A DNA stretch of 64,000 bases from Streptomyces massasporeus (lineage in GTDB: Bacteria; Actinomycetota; Actinomycetes; Streptomycetales; Streptomycetaceae): positions 558,001 through 622,000 of the forward strand of contig NZ_BMSE01000001.1 in assembly GCF_014648995.1 (NCBI RefSeq). The letters are read 5' to 3'. How positions within the stretch are numbered: position 1 is the first letter of the stretch; the number at the start of each line of letters is the position of its first letter. The position numbers and the translations under genes are program-made. A model generated the notes under the pieces. That model saw only the letters and a program-made list of their open reading frames with translations, searched no databases and was not told the origin of the DNA. This document shows positions 26,561-35,489 of the stretch, piece after piece.

Positions 26561-27544
26561 TCAGTGCGCCGCGTCCAGCCGGGCGCGCTGCTCCGGGGAC
26601 AGCTCGAGGTCCACGGCGGCCAGGTTCTCGTCCAGCTGGGCCACCGAGGAGACCCCGGCCAGCGGCAGGACGGGCAGTTCGCCGCCGATCTGCCAGGCCA
26701 GCACGACCTGGTTGACGGTCGCACCCGCCTCCCGGGCCACATCGCGCAGTACCGCCAGCCGGGCCGGGGTACCGGGGTGGTCGAAGTCGGCGGGGAGCCT
26801 CTCCGGCCGGGTGTAGGCGCCCTTCAGCAGCGGCGAGTAGGCGACCAGGGTCAGGCCGGGCTCGGCCCTGAGGTAGCCGAGCAGGTCGGGGCCGGCGTGG
26901 CCGAGGCTGCCGTCCGGGAAGAGGGCGTCGGGAACGTCGCTGCGGGGGCGCAGGTGGGTGTGCGCGTACTGGAGGACCTCGTAGCCGGGCAGTCCGGCCG
27001 CGGCGGCGAGGGCCCGGGCCCGTTCCACGCGCCAGACGGCGTGGTTGCTCACGCCGAGCAGTCCGACGGTGCCGTCGGCGGCCAGGGCGGCGAAGGCCTC
27101 GACGGTCTCCTGGAGCGGGACGGTGTGGTCCTCTATGTGCGCGTACAGCAGGTCCAGTTTCTCCAGGCCGAGCCGTTCCCGGCTGCGCTCGGCGGACTCG
27201 CGGATCACCTTGGCGGACAGGCCCTCGGGGTTGTCGGTGTAGCTGGTGCCGGGGGCCAGCGGGCGGGCCCCGAGCTTGGTCGCGATGACGATCTCGTCGC
27301 CGATGCCGCGGCTGCGCCGCCAGCGGCCGAGGAGTTCCTCGCTCTGGCCGCCCTGGCCGCCGTCGGCCCAGAAGGCGTAGTTGTCGGACGTGTCGATGAA
27401 GTTCCCGCCGGCTTCGACGTAGTGGTCGAGCAGGGCGAAGGACGTCGCCTCGTCCGTCACCGAGCCGAAGAGCATCGCGCCGAGCGCGAGGACGCTCACC
27501 TCGCGGCGGGTCGTGGGGTCCGTGCCGATCGTGCGGTACTTCAT
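26561..27544 (-). CDS. Aldo/keto reductase
   Basis: NADPH-dependent oxidoreductase of 327 residues with the (beta/alpha)8 AKR fold. The catalytic tetrad can be placed: Asp and Tyr in FIDTSDNYAFW, Lys in IVIATKLGA, and His in LLYAHIEDH. Other family marks are LGVSNHAVWRVE and the C-terminal nucleotide-binding VNQVVLAWQ and PLAGVSSVAQL. ATG 27544 has AGGGAG six bases upstream. Its substrate cannot be read from the sequence. It lies downstream of the tRNA-Pro terminator and is not linked to it. Confidence 0.9.
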   Translation of the reverse strand: MKYRTIGTDPTTRREVSVLALGAMLFGSVTDEATSFALLDHYVEAGGNFIDTSDNYAFWADGGQGGQSEELLGRWRRSRGIGDEIVIATKLGARPLAPGTSYTDNPEGLSAKVIRESAERSRERLGLEKLDLLYAHIEDHTVPLQETVEAFAALAADGTVGLLGVSNHAVWRVERARALAAAAGLPGYEVLQYAHTHLRPRSDVPDALFPDGSLGHAGPDLLGYLRAEPGLTLVAYSPLLKGAYTRPERLPADFDHPGTPARLAVLRDVAREAGATVNQVVLAWQIGGELPVLPLAGVSSVAQLDENLAAVDLELSPEQRARLDAAH

Positions 27545-27635
27545 GAGTCGCTCCCTGAAGTCGGTCCCCGGTTCCGGGGCACGGAGGGAGTCAACGGCTT
27601 GGAGCGCTCTCGAGGTCAAGGGCGGACGCACAACG

Positions 27636-27671
27636 AAAAGGGCCCCGCAGGCATCGGCCTGCGAGACCCTT
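27636..27671 (-). terminator. Rho-independent terminator of tRNA-Pro
   Basis: On the minus strand, 27671-27657 and 27652-27638 form a 15-base stem (two G-U pairs) around a four-base loop, followed by TTTT. It begins eight bases after the tRNA 3' end, as expected for a tRNA transcription terminator. Confidence 0.8.
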
Positions 27672-27678
27672 CACACCG

Positions 27679-27752
<74 letters not shown>

Positions 27753-27850
27753 GTGCGCGCCACCCGCGGTGAACCGCGTGATCGCGCGAACAGCACTTTA
27801 CCCCACACCCCAGGCCGCGCCGAAAGCGGGCCGGGCGGGACAATCGGCGT

Positions 27851-28423
27851 ATGGGCAGCACAGAAGAGACCGGCCCGGGCCGGCCGGGCGACGCACGGGA
27901 TCGTGACAGTGAGGGGCGGGCGCGCAACGCCCGGCCCCGGGACGGTCTCGGCCGGCCCCTGCCGTATGACGCGGACGGCGTGCCCCGGCAGCCCGAGGGC
28001 GTGGTCCGCACCCCGGAGGAGACCGTGGCGGAGGCGCAGCGGCTGCTGGACGAGGGCAAGCCGTTCCACGCGCACGAGGTGTTCGAGGACGCGTGGAAGT
28101 CGGGGCCCGACGAGGAACGCGAGCTGTGGCGCGGTCTCGCGCAGCTCGCCGTGGGTCTCACGCACGCCGCCCGCGGCAATCTGACGGGCGGGGCGCGGCT
28201 GCTCCGGCGCGGGGGTGGCGCGGCGGAGGCGTGGGTCTCCGGGTCCGGGCAGCCCCGGCCGCACGGCATCGACGTGGCGAGCGTGGCCGCGTGGGCACGG
28301 GAGCTGGCCGGGGACGTGGAGCGGGAGGGCCGGGCCGTGGACGCGGGGGCGCGGGCGCCTCGGCTGCGGGGCGGGGGCTCGGGCGCTGAGCCGGGGGTCG
28401 ATGGCGGGGGACCTGGGCGCTGA
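27851..28423 (+). CDS. DUF309 family protein
   Basis: Protein of 190 residues. The conserved DUF309 core is in the middle: LLDEGKPFHAHEVFEDAWKSG and ELWRGLAQLAVGLTHAARGN, which contain the family's metal-binding-like HxxE pattern. The N-terminus is polar. The last 30 or so residues are glycine-, alanine- and arginine-rich and are encoded by the beginning of a GC-rich tandem repeat region, so the true length may vary between strains. The molecular function of DUF309 is unknown. It is upstream of cobF but separated from it by about 280 bases of repeat. Confidence 0.8.
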   Translation: MGSTEETGPGRPGDARDRDSEGRARNARPRDGLGRPLPYDADGVPRQPEGVVRTPEETVAEAQRLLDEGKPFHAHEVFEDAWKSGPDEERELWRGLAQLAVGLTHAARGNLTGGARLLRRGGGAAEAWVSGSGQPRPHGIDVASVAAWARELAGDVEREGRAVDAGARAPRLRGGGSGAEPGVDGGGPGR

Positions 28424-28640
28424 GCCGAAGACCGATGACAGGGCCCCGGACGCTGTGCCGCGGGCCGATGGCAGGGCCTCAGGCGCCGCGGGGACCTGGC
28501 CGCTGAGCCGTGGACCGGTGACAGGGCCCCGGACGCTGTGCCGCGGGCCGATGGCAGGGCCTCAGGCGCCGGTCCGGAGGCCGATGACAAGACTCCGGGC
28601 GCCGGTCGGGGGCCGATGACAAGACCCCGTGGCACTGAGC
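28376..28640. repeat. GC-rich tandem repeat between DUF309 gene and cobF
   Basis: A perfect 53-base direct repeat occurs at 28436-28488 and 28519-28571 (period 83 bases). Around it are degenerate shorter pieces containing CTGAGCCG (four times) and CCGATGACAAGAC (twice). There are no unique spacers of constant length, so it is not a CRISPR. The gap 28424-28701 holds nothing else that I can identify. Confidence 0.8.
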
Positions 28641-28701
28641 CGGAAGCCGGTGATCCGACCGCGGTGAACCCTGCCTCACCCCCGTGCGGCAGACTCGGGG
28701 C

Positions 28702-29472
28702 GTGCGAAAGATTCATGTCATCGGTATCGGCGCGGGCGACCCCGACCAGCTCACCCTCCAGGCGGTCAGGGCACTGCGGAGCACGGACGTGTTCTTCATC
28801 CTGGAGAAGGGCGAGGTGAAGGCGGACCTCACCGGGCTCCGCCGGGACATGCTCGACGCGCACGTGCCCGAGGGGACGTACCGCGTCGTCGAGGCGCGTG
28901 ACCCGGAGCGGGACCGGAGCGCCGGCGGTTCGGCCTACTCCCCCGCCGTCGGGGACTGGCGCAGCGCCCGCGCCGACATCTACGAGCGGCTGATCGCCGA
29001 GGAGCTCGGCGAGGAGCAGACCGGCGCGTTCCTGGTGTGGGGGGACCCGTCGCTGTACGACAGCACGCTCGGGATCCTGGAGGAGGTGCTGGAGCGGGGC
29101 GCGGTGGCGTTCGAGTACGACGTCGTGCCCGGCATCAGCAGCGTCTCGGCGCTCGTCGCCCGGCACCGCACGGGCCTCAACCGCGTCGCGCGGCCCGTGC
29201 AGATCACCACCGGCCGGCGGCTGGCGGAGGGCTTCCCGGAGGGCGTGGACGACGTCGTGGTGATGCTCGACGCCCACCAGACCTTCCGGCGGTACGCGCA
29301 GGAGGACGTCGACATCTACTGGGGCGCCTACATCGGCACTCCGGACGAGATCCTCGTCTCCGGCCCGATCGCGGAGGCCGCCCCCCGCATCGAGCGGTTG
29401 CGCGCCGAGGCCCGCGAGCGCAAGGGCTGGATCATGGACACGTATCTGCTGCGCCGTCACCCCCGCGACTGA
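28702..29472 (+). CDS. cobF: Precorrin-6A synthase (deacetylating)
   Basis: Cobalamin-pathway methyltransferase of 256 residues that methylates C-1 of the corrin ring and removes the acetyl group in the aerobic route. It has the tetrapyrrole methylase N-terminal motif VIGIGAGDPDQLTLQA, WGDPSLYDS, and VVPGISSVSALVARH, with the CobF-type C-terminus ERKGWIMDTYLLRRH. GTG 28702 was chosen over GTG 28684 because it gives the standard start RKIHVIGIG; the ribosome binding site is weak with either. The opposing cobK gene shows that the cobalamin genes are grouped here. Confidence 0.9.
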   Translation: MRKIHVIGIGAGDPDQLTLQAVRALRSTDVFFILEKGEVKADLTGLRRDMLDAHVPEGTYRVVEARDPERDRSAGGSAYSPAVGDWRSARADIYERLIAEELGEEQTGAFLVWGDPSLYDSTLGILEEVLERGAVAFEYDVVPGISSVSALVARHRTGLNRVARPVQITTGRRLAEGFPEGVDDVVVMLDAHQTFRRYAQEDVDIYWGAYIGTPDEILVSGPIAEAAPRIERLRAEARERKGWIMDTYLLRRHPRD

Positions 29473-29675
29473 GGGGACCGGCGGCCACATCACCGGGCTC
29501 TCGTACGGCCGCTCCGGCCTGCGCGCGTAGCCCGCAGGTGTGCGGGTGACGACGTGACCGTCGCGGGCGAAGCCGCCCCGCCCGTCTCCAGCCGCCGGTG
29601 CTGGACGCCCGTCGTCGCACCATGGGCTGCCCCGCAGTGCGGAGAAGTCCCTCACGGTCGGCTCGTGTGAGCGCC
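29473..29675. other. Gap between cobF and cobK 3' ends
   Basis: About 200 bases between convergent genes. No convincing small gene, riboswitch or strong terminator hairpin was seen. Confidence 0.5.
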
Positions 29676-30416
29676 CTAGTCGAGCCGCAACCGTTCCAGC
29701 ACGCCCTCCACATCCGGTACCGCCGTCACGCCGTCCGGCAGCGGCGGCCGCCGTACGACCACGACCGGCACTCCGAGGTCCCGGGCCGCGGTCAGTTTGG
29801 CAGCCGTCGCCGCTCCCCCGCTGTCCTTGGTCACCAGGACGTCGACGCGGTGCTCGCACAGGAGGGCCGTCTCGCCGGGGACGGTGAACGGGCCCCGGGC
29901 GAGCAGCACATGAGTGTCGGGCGGCATCGGCGGCTCGGGGGGATCCACCGACCGCACGACGAAGTGGAGGCGCGAAAGGTGGGCGAAGGAGGCCAGGCCG
30001 AGGCGCCCGGTGGTGAGCAGCACCCGGTGGCCGAGGCGCGGGAGCAGGTCCGCGGCCGCGTCCAGTGAGGGGACGGAATGCCACCGGTCCCCGGGGCGGG
30101 GCCGCCACCCGGGGCGGCGGAGCACCACCGCGGGCACGCCGGTCTCGGCCGCGGCGCGGGCCGCGTTGGCCGTGATCGACTCGGCGAAGGGGTGCGTGGC
30201 GTCGACGAGCGCGTCCACACCCTCCGCCCGCAGCCAATCGGCCAGCCCCGACGCCCCGCCGAAGCCTCCGACGCGCACCTGCCCGTCGAGCGCCCCCGGC
30301 TTGGCCACGCGCCCCGCGAGGGACGTCGTGACGCGCACGCCGGGACGCGTGCACAGCGCGGCAGCCAGAGCTCGAGCCTCGGTCGTGCCGCCGAGGATCA
30401 GGACGTGAGGGGACAC
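29676..30416 (-). CDS. cobK: Precorrin-6A reductase
   Basis: NADPH-dependent corrin-ring reductase of 246 residues (CobK/CbiJ family). Diagnostic motifs are VLILGGTTEARALA at the N-terminus, VDALVDATHPFAESITANA near residue 80 and LVTKDSGGAATAAKL near the C-terminus. GTG 30416 starts the protein just before the motif region and matches the usual N-terminus of the family; there is no strong ribosome binding site. It is convergent with cobF and divergent from the HAD phosphatase, and its upstream region is occupied by a 33-base tandem repeat. Confidence 0.9.
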   Translation of the reverse strand: MSPHVLILGGTTEARALAAALCTRPGVRVTTSLAGRVAKPGALDGQVRVGGFGGASGLADWLRAEGVDALVDATHPFAESITANAARAAAETGVPAVVLRRPGWRPRPGDRWHSVPSLDAAADLLPRLGHRVLLTTGRLGLASFAHLSRLHFVVRSVDPPEPPMPPDTHVLLARGPFTVPGETALLCEHRVDVLVTKDSGGAATAAKLTAARDLGVPVVVVRRPPLPDGVTAVPDVEGVLERLRLD

Positions 30417-30451
30417 GACGTCGAGCGTACGAGGTCGGGTGCTGCGGTGCC

Positions 30452-30602
30452 GGGACGGGTGCCGACAGGCTGACGGGCAGCGGGACGGGTGGTATCGACC
30501 GGCTGACGGCAGCGGGAGTGGTGGTGCCGACCGGCCGACGGGCAGCGGGACTCGTGGTGCCGACCGGCTGACGGGCAGCGGGACGGGTGGTGCCGACCGG
30601 CG
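30452..30602. repeat. 33-base tandem repeat in the cobK upstream region
   Basis: Four near-identical units begin at 30470, 30503, 30535 and 30568, with part of a fifth before them. Each has the pattern CTGACGGGCAGCGGGA, then GGTGGTGCCGACCGG. The period is 33 bases (one unit is 32). It lies in the divergent promoter region between cobK and the HAD gene, so repeat number could alter promoter spacing. Confidence 0.85.
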
Positions 30603-30632
30603 AAGGCCGCTCCCCGTGGTTATCGTCCTGGC

Positions 30633-31433
30633 ATGGAGTCCGTGCGTGCCGTGCTCATCGACATCGACGGGGTGCTCACCGTCTCGTGGCGGCCGTTGCC
30701 CGGGGCCGTCGAGGCGTTGCGGGAGGTCCGGGAGGCCGGGTTCGGCGTCCTGCTGGTCACCAACACCACCTCCCGTACCCGGGCTTCGATCGCGAGGACG
30801 CTGGCGGAGGCGGGGTTCCCGGTGTCCGCGGAGGACATCCTGACCGCGCCCGCCGCCACCGCCGCGTACCTCGCCGAGCACCACCCCGGCGCCCGCTGCG
30901 CGCTGCTGAACAGCGGCGACATCGCGGAGGACCTCGATGGCGTCACCGTCGTCGAGGCGGGTGACACCGAGGCCGTGCCGGACGTCGTCCTGGTCGGCGG
31001 CGCCGGCCCCGAGTTCGGCTACGCGGCGCTCGACCGGGCCTTCGGCCATGTGCAGCGCGGGGCCCGGCTGGTGGCGATGCACCGCAACCTGTACTGGCGC
31101 ACGTCCGAGGGGCTGCGCCTGGACTCGGGGGCGTTCCTGGCCGGGCTGGAGCGGGCCGCGCGGGTGGAGGCCGAGATCACCGGCAAGCCGGCGCGGGCGT
31201 TCTTCGCGTCGGCGCTCGCCCGGCTGGGCGTCGGCGCGCAGGAGGCGGTGATGGTCGGGGACGACGTCGAGTCCGACGTGCTCGCGGCGCAGCGCGCCGG
31301 GGTCACCGGTGTACTCGTGCGGACCGGGAAGTTCCAGCCGGAGACGCTGCGGGCCGCCGACGGCACGCCCGACCACGTGATCGACTCCTTCGCGGACCTT
31401 CCGGCGCTGCTGCGGGGGTCAGCGCAGCAGTAG
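30633..31433 (+). CDS. HAD-IIA family phosphatase
   Basis: Hydrolase of 266 residues with the four HAD motifs: DIDGVLT at residue 10 (nucleophile and acid Asp), LVTNTTSR (motif II), the lysine region around ITGKPARAFF, and VGDDVESDVLAA (motif IV). A C2-type cap lies between motifs II and III, as in NagD-like and phospholysine phosphohistidine phosphatase-like proteins. The substrate is not evident. The ATG at 30633 has no clear ribosome binding site, so the transcript may be leaderless. The end overlaps the opposing TSUP gene by 15 bases. Confidence 0.85.
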   Translation: MESVRAVLIDIDGVLTVSWRPLPGAVEALREVREAGFGVLLVTNTTSRTRASIARTLAEAGFPVSAEDILTAPAATAAYLAEHHPGARCALLNSGDIAEDLDGVTVVEAGDTEAVPDVVLVGGAGPEFGYAALDRAFGHVQRGARLVAMHRNLYWRTSEGLRLDSGAFLAGLERAARVEAEITGKPARAFFASALARLGVGAQEAVMVGDDVESDVLAAQRAGVTGVLVRTGKFQPETLRAADGTPDHVIDSFADLPALLRGSAQQ

Positions 31434-32192
31434 TTGCAGACCGCCCACGACGGTCGCCGCGATGACGAGCTGCTCGAACAGCCGCTGGTTGATCCGGTGC
31501 ACGGCCCACTTGCCGAACAGCGCGCCGGGAACGACGAACGCCACGAGCGCCAGGTCGAGGAGCAGCGACCGGCCGTCGATCAGGCCGAGACCCGCGCTGA
31601 AGGGCAGCTTGGAGACGTTGACGATCAGGAAGAAGAAGGCCGAGGTGCCGAGGAAGCCGAGCTTGCGGAAGCCGGCGGAGAGCAGGTACATCGACATCAC
31701 GGGGCCGCCCGCGTTGGCGACCATGGTGGTGAAGCCGCCGAGGACGCCGTAGGAGCGGGCCTTGAGGCGGCCCGACCGGGTGGTGACCGACTCCGGCTCC
31801 TCCTCCTTGTCGGCCGTACGGCGGCGCCATACCGTCACGGCCGCCATCAGCAGCAGGATCGCGCCGATCGAGGTCCGTACGATCGCGTCGTCCGCCCAGA
31901 GCAGGAACACCGTGCCGACGACGACGCCCGCGGCGACGGCCGGGAACAGCCGCCAGAGCGTGGGCCAGTGGGCGTGCCGCCGATAGGTGGCGACGGCCAG
32001 GAGGTCCCCGGCGATCAGGATGGGCAGCAGCACGCCGGTGGAGGCGCGGGCGGGCAGCACGGCGGCGAAGATGGCGAGGCTGACCGTGTTGGCCCCGCTC
32101 ACGGCGGTCTTGGAGAAGCCGACGAGCAGGGCCGCGAGGGCGAGGGCGGCGAACTCCCAGCCGGTGATGTGCCAGAGCGTCATGGTGTTCAT
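31419..32192 (-). CDS. TSUP (TauE/SafE) family transporter
   Basis: Membrane protein of 257 residues with about eight hydrophobic segments in two halves. Each half begins with a family signature: FALAALLVGFSKTAVSGANTVS near the N-terminus and GGFTTMVANAGGPVMSMYLL at about residue 150. Members export or import sulfite, sulfoacetate and related organic anions. The central loop, about residues 125-140, is charged. Start ATG 32192 lies within a GTGTTC-ATGC-GAACAC inverted repeat, which may be an operator. The neighbours give no clue to its substrate. Confidence 0.88.
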   Translation of the reverse strand: MNTMTLWHITGWEFAALALAALLVGFSKTAVSGANTVSLAIFAAVLPARASTGVLLPILIAGDLLAVATYRRHAHWPTLWRLFPAVAAGVVVGTVFLLWADDAIVRTSIGAILLLMAAVTVWRRRTADKEEEPESVTTRSGRLKARSYGVLGGFTTMVANAGGPVMSMYLLSAGFRKLGFLGTSAFFFLIVNVSKLPFSAGLGLIDGRSLLLDLALVAFVVPGALFGKWAVHRINQRLFEQLVIAATVVGGLQLLLR

Positions 32193-32200
32193 GCGAACAC
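32185..32200. promoter_or_regulatory. Inverted repeat across the TSUP start codon
   Basis: GTGTTC-ATGC-GAACAC at 32185-32200 is a perfect 6-4-6 inverted repeat that includes the ATG. A repressor binding here would block both transcription and translation start. The half-sites are in the opposite order to an actinobacterial LexA box. Confidence 0.4.
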
Positions 32201-32275
32201 TGATGCTATGTGCAACGAACAGGGGCCCGTAAGCGCTGTCTCGCCTGGTGGGCCGGGCCGGGTCGCCAGGGAGGT

Positions 32276-32299
32276 GCGACCGCCGCGAGGAGCGGTCGC
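32276..32299 (-). terminator. Candidate terminator hairpin after thiolase gene
   Basis: GCGACCGC (32276-32283) pairs with GCGGTCGC (32292-32299) around an eight-base loop, 27 bases beyond the thiolase stop codon. There is no T-run on the minus strand, which is common for actinobacterial terminators. Confidence 0.4.
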
Positions 32300-32325
32300 C
32301 TGCCGCTGCGAGCGTGCGCCTGCCG

Positions 32326-33513
<1,188 letters not shown>

Positions 33514-33550
33514 GAGAGGCTCCTCACGCCGCGCATCAACGCGCAATTAA

Positions 33551-33599
33551 TTAGCACTGCTAGTTTCGGACTATAGACCCTCGCTCCGCCATCTGTGAA
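33551..33599 (-). promoter_or_regulatory. Promoter and palindromic operator of thiolase gene
   Basis: On the minus strand TTCACA (99-94 of 335xx) and TATAGT (33575-33570) are separated by 18 bases, a good vegetative promoter. Just downstream the palindrome TTAGCACTGCTAG (33551-33563) overlaps the expected transcription start, extending to AACTAGCA-G-TGCTAATT with one mismatch. This fits repression by a TetR-family fatty-acid regulator not encoded here. Confidence 0.55.
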
Positions 33600-33698
33600 G
33601 ATTCTGCGCCTCCCGGCGTTCCCCAGGGGTCATATCGCAGGCCGGACGACCCCCATGCGTCGCGTTTGCACCAGGACGCCCGGGGCACCCGCGCGTTC

Positions 33699-33956
33699 AT
33701 GGAGTGGTTGCGGAGCGCCGCCTGCGTGGACGAGGACCCCGAGTTGTTCTTTCCCGTCGGCACCGCCGGCCCCGCCCTGCGTGACATGAGCGCCGCGAAG
33801 CGGGTCTGCGCGCGCTGCCCGGTGACCGGCCAGTGCCTGGACTTCGCCCTGGCGAGCGGTCAGGCCTCGGGCGTGTGGGGCGGCACCGGCGAGGACGAGC
33901 GCGACCGACTGCTCCGCACGACCAGGAACGACGCGAGAAGGAGAAGCGCCCTATGA
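33699..33956 (+). CDS. WhiB-like iron-sulfur regulator
   Basis: Protein of 85 residues with the four cluster-ligating cysteines Cys9, Cys37, Cys40 and Cys46 (C-x27-C-x2-C-x5-C), the GVWGG turn at 58-62 and a basic C-terminus. It is a Wbl protein that would bind a [4Fe-4S] cluster and partner the principal sigma factor. I chose ATG 33699 because the protein then has the usual WhiB beginning; no clear ribosome binding site is present, and a longer TTG start at 33666 is possible. Its stop overlaps the Dps start (ATGA), an unusual coupling of an iron-sulfur regulator and an iron-storage protein. Confidence 0.88.
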   Translation: MEWLRSAACVDEDPELFFPVGTAGPALRDMSAAKRVCARCPVTGQCLDFALASGQASGVWGGTGEDERDRLLRTTRNDARRRSAL

Positions 33957-34429
33957 CGCCTGTGAGGAGCACACTGCCCGACGACGCCCGGAAGGTCGCC
34001 TGCGAGGCACTCCAGGACACCTTGGTGGATCTGCTCGGGCTCTCGCTGGTCGGGAAGCAGGCGCACTGGAACATCGTCGGACCGCGGTTCCGGTCCATTC
34101 ACCTCCAGCTCGACGAGGTGGTCACGGCGGCGCGCGAGTTCGCCGACACGGTCGCGGAGCGGTCCGCGGCGCTCGGCGTCCCGCCGGACGGCCGTCCGGA
34201 GACCGTCGCCAAGGCCTTCACGCTGCCCTCCCCGCAGGAGGGCTGGGTGCGCGACTCGGACGCCGTGCAGGTGATGGTGGAGGCACTGCAGGAGGCGGTG
34301 GGCCGGCTGCGCGAGCGGATCGACGCGACCGAGAAGGCCGACCCGGTCACCCAGGACCTGCTGATCGCCATCACCGCGGAGCTGGAGAAGCAGCGGTGGA
34401 TGTTCGACGCCGAGAACTTCCCCCGCTGA
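33953..34429 (+). CDS. Dps family DNA-binding ferritin-like protein
   Basis: Protein of 158 residues with the four-helix ferritin fold. The inter-subunit ferroxidase ligands are visible as His38 (KQAHWNI), His50 and Asp54 (SIHLQLDEV). Dps proteins form 12-subunit shells that oxidise and store iron with peroxide and protect DNA in stationary phase or stress. The N-terminal tail is short and has no lysine cluster, so direct DNA binding may be weak. AAGGAG precedes the ATG within the end of the whiB-like gene, and the four-base overlap predicts joint expression. Confidence 0.92.
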   Translation: MTPVRSTLPDDARKVACEALQDTLVDLLGLSLVGKQAHWNIVGPRFRSIHLQLDEVVTAAREFADTVAERSAALGVPPDGRPETVAKAFTLPSPQEGWVRDSDAVQVMVEALQEAVGRLRERIDATEKADPVTQDLLIAITAELEKQRWMFDAENFPR

Positions 34430-34481
34430 CCCGCGGGGCGACGGCACAGGGCATCCGACGGACGTACGGAAGGGGCAGGCG

Positions 34482-34826
34482 ATGACCGACGCCCTCGAAC
34501 TCGACGCGCTGTGGGAGGACTTCCACCGCGTGGTGAACATGACCTCGCAGGAACTCGCGGCCTGGCTGCGGGTCCGCGACGCCGACGAGACCACCGAGCC
34601 GCTGCCGGACCAGGCGGGCTCCGCCACCGGACAGCACGTCCTGGCGATCCTCCAGAAGCGGCGCACCGACCTGACCGAGGACGACCTGCGCGTGATGCGG
34701 AAGGTCGTGGAGACGGTCACCGACCAGGTGGATCCGGAGAACGAGCCCGAGCCCGAGGTGACGGCGGAGGACACCCGCCGCCGGCACCGGCTGATGACGG
34801 TCGGGCACGACCCGCTGCGGGGATAG
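34482..34826 (+). CDS. DUF3140 family protein
   Basis: Small acidic protein of 114 residues. The stretch LWEDFHRVVNMTSQELAAWL at the N-terminus and LTEDDLRVMRKVVETVTDQ in the middle are the recognisable DUF3140 features. No catalytic motif is evident and the function is unknown. It lies 52 bases after the Dps gene, with GGAAGGGG as a ribosome binding site, and four bases before the glycosylase gene, so it is probably the third member of this stress-type transcription unit. Confidence 0.75.
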   Translation: MTDALELDALWEDFHRVVNMTSQELAAWLRVRDADETTEPLPDQAGSATGQHVLAILQKRRTDLTEDDLRVMRKVVETVTDQVDPENEPEPEVTAEDTRRRHRLMTVGHDPLRG

Positions 34827-34830
34827 GCCC

Positions 34831-35478
34831 GTGAGCCGCCGGGAGCGCGTCGTACGGGAACTCGTCGGCGCGCACGGCCGGACGTACGCCGAGGAGGCGG
34901 GCATCGCGCTGAAGGACACCCCGCAGCCGCTGTACCGGCTGCTGGTCCTGTCCCATCTGCTCAGTGCCCGCATCCGCGGTTCGATCGCGCTGGCCACCGC
35001 CCGTGCCCTGCACGAGGCGGGGCTGCGCGATCCGCGGCGGATGGCGGAGGCCTCCTGGCAGGAGCGAGTGGACGCGCTGGGCCGGGGCGGCTACCGGCGG
35101 TACGACGAACGGACGGCGACCCAGCTCGGGGAAGCCGCCGAGCTGCTGAACGACCGGTGGGGCGGCGACCTGCGGCGGCTGCGCCGGGAGGCGGGCGGCG
35201 AGGTGCCCGAACTGCGCCGCCTGCTCCAGGAGTTCCCCGGCATGGGCCCGGCCGGCGCCGGCATCTTCCTGCGCGAGGCGCAGAGCGTCTGGCCGGAGGC
35301 GGCCCCCTGCCTGGACACCAAGGCCCTCCAGGGCGCCGAGCGGCTGGATCTGCCCCAGGACCCCGGGCGCCTCACCGAACTGGCCGGGGACACCGATCCG
35401 GCCGTGCTCGCCGCCGCGCTGGTACGGGCGGCGATGGACAAGGAGGTCGTGCGGGACACGCTCAGCCGCGCCGGATGA
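34831..35478 (+). CDS. Helix-hairpin-helix DNA glycosylase (endonuclease III-like)
   Basis: Protein of 215 residues resembling the HhH-GPD superfamily: YRLLVLSHLLSARIRGSIALATARAL, the hairpin LLQEFPGMGPAGAGIFLREA, and the position of the catalytic Asp in LDTKALQGAERL. No C-terminal iron-sulfur cysteine cluster is present, unlike canonical Nth. It probably removes damaged bases. It starts with GTG at 34831, four bases after the DUF3140 stop. The association with Dps suggests a role in stress or stationary-phase DNA protection; the substrate specificity cannot be read. Confidence 0.72.
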   Translation: MSRRERVVRELVGAHGRTYAEEAGIALKDTPQPLYRLLVLSHLLSARIRGSIALATARALHEAGLRDPRRMAEASWQERVDALGRGGYRRYDERTATQLGEAAELLNDRWGGDLRRLRREAGGEVPELRRLLQEFPGMGPAGAGIFLREAQSVWPEAAPCLDTKALQGAERLDLPQDPGRLTELAGDTDPAVLAAALVRAAMDKEVVRDTLSRAG

Positions 35479-35489
35479 GCGGCCCCGAC

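Noticed and set aside
28376..28640. CRISPR-like array
   Set aside because: Repeat units touch or overlap, with no unique spacers of constant length and no cas genes nearby.
28424..28701. Cobalamin riboswitch before cobF
   Set aside because: The region is tandem repeat and I could not find a B12-box-like conserved core.
29432..29713. Possible 93-residue leftward gene between cobF and cobK
   Set aside because: Arg/Gly-rich composition, overlap with both real genes and no ribosome binding site; it looks like a chance open frame.
32185..32200. LexA (SOS) box at the TSUP gene
   Set aside because: The order is GTTC-N4-GAAC, opposite to the actinobacterial GAAC-N4-GTTC box.
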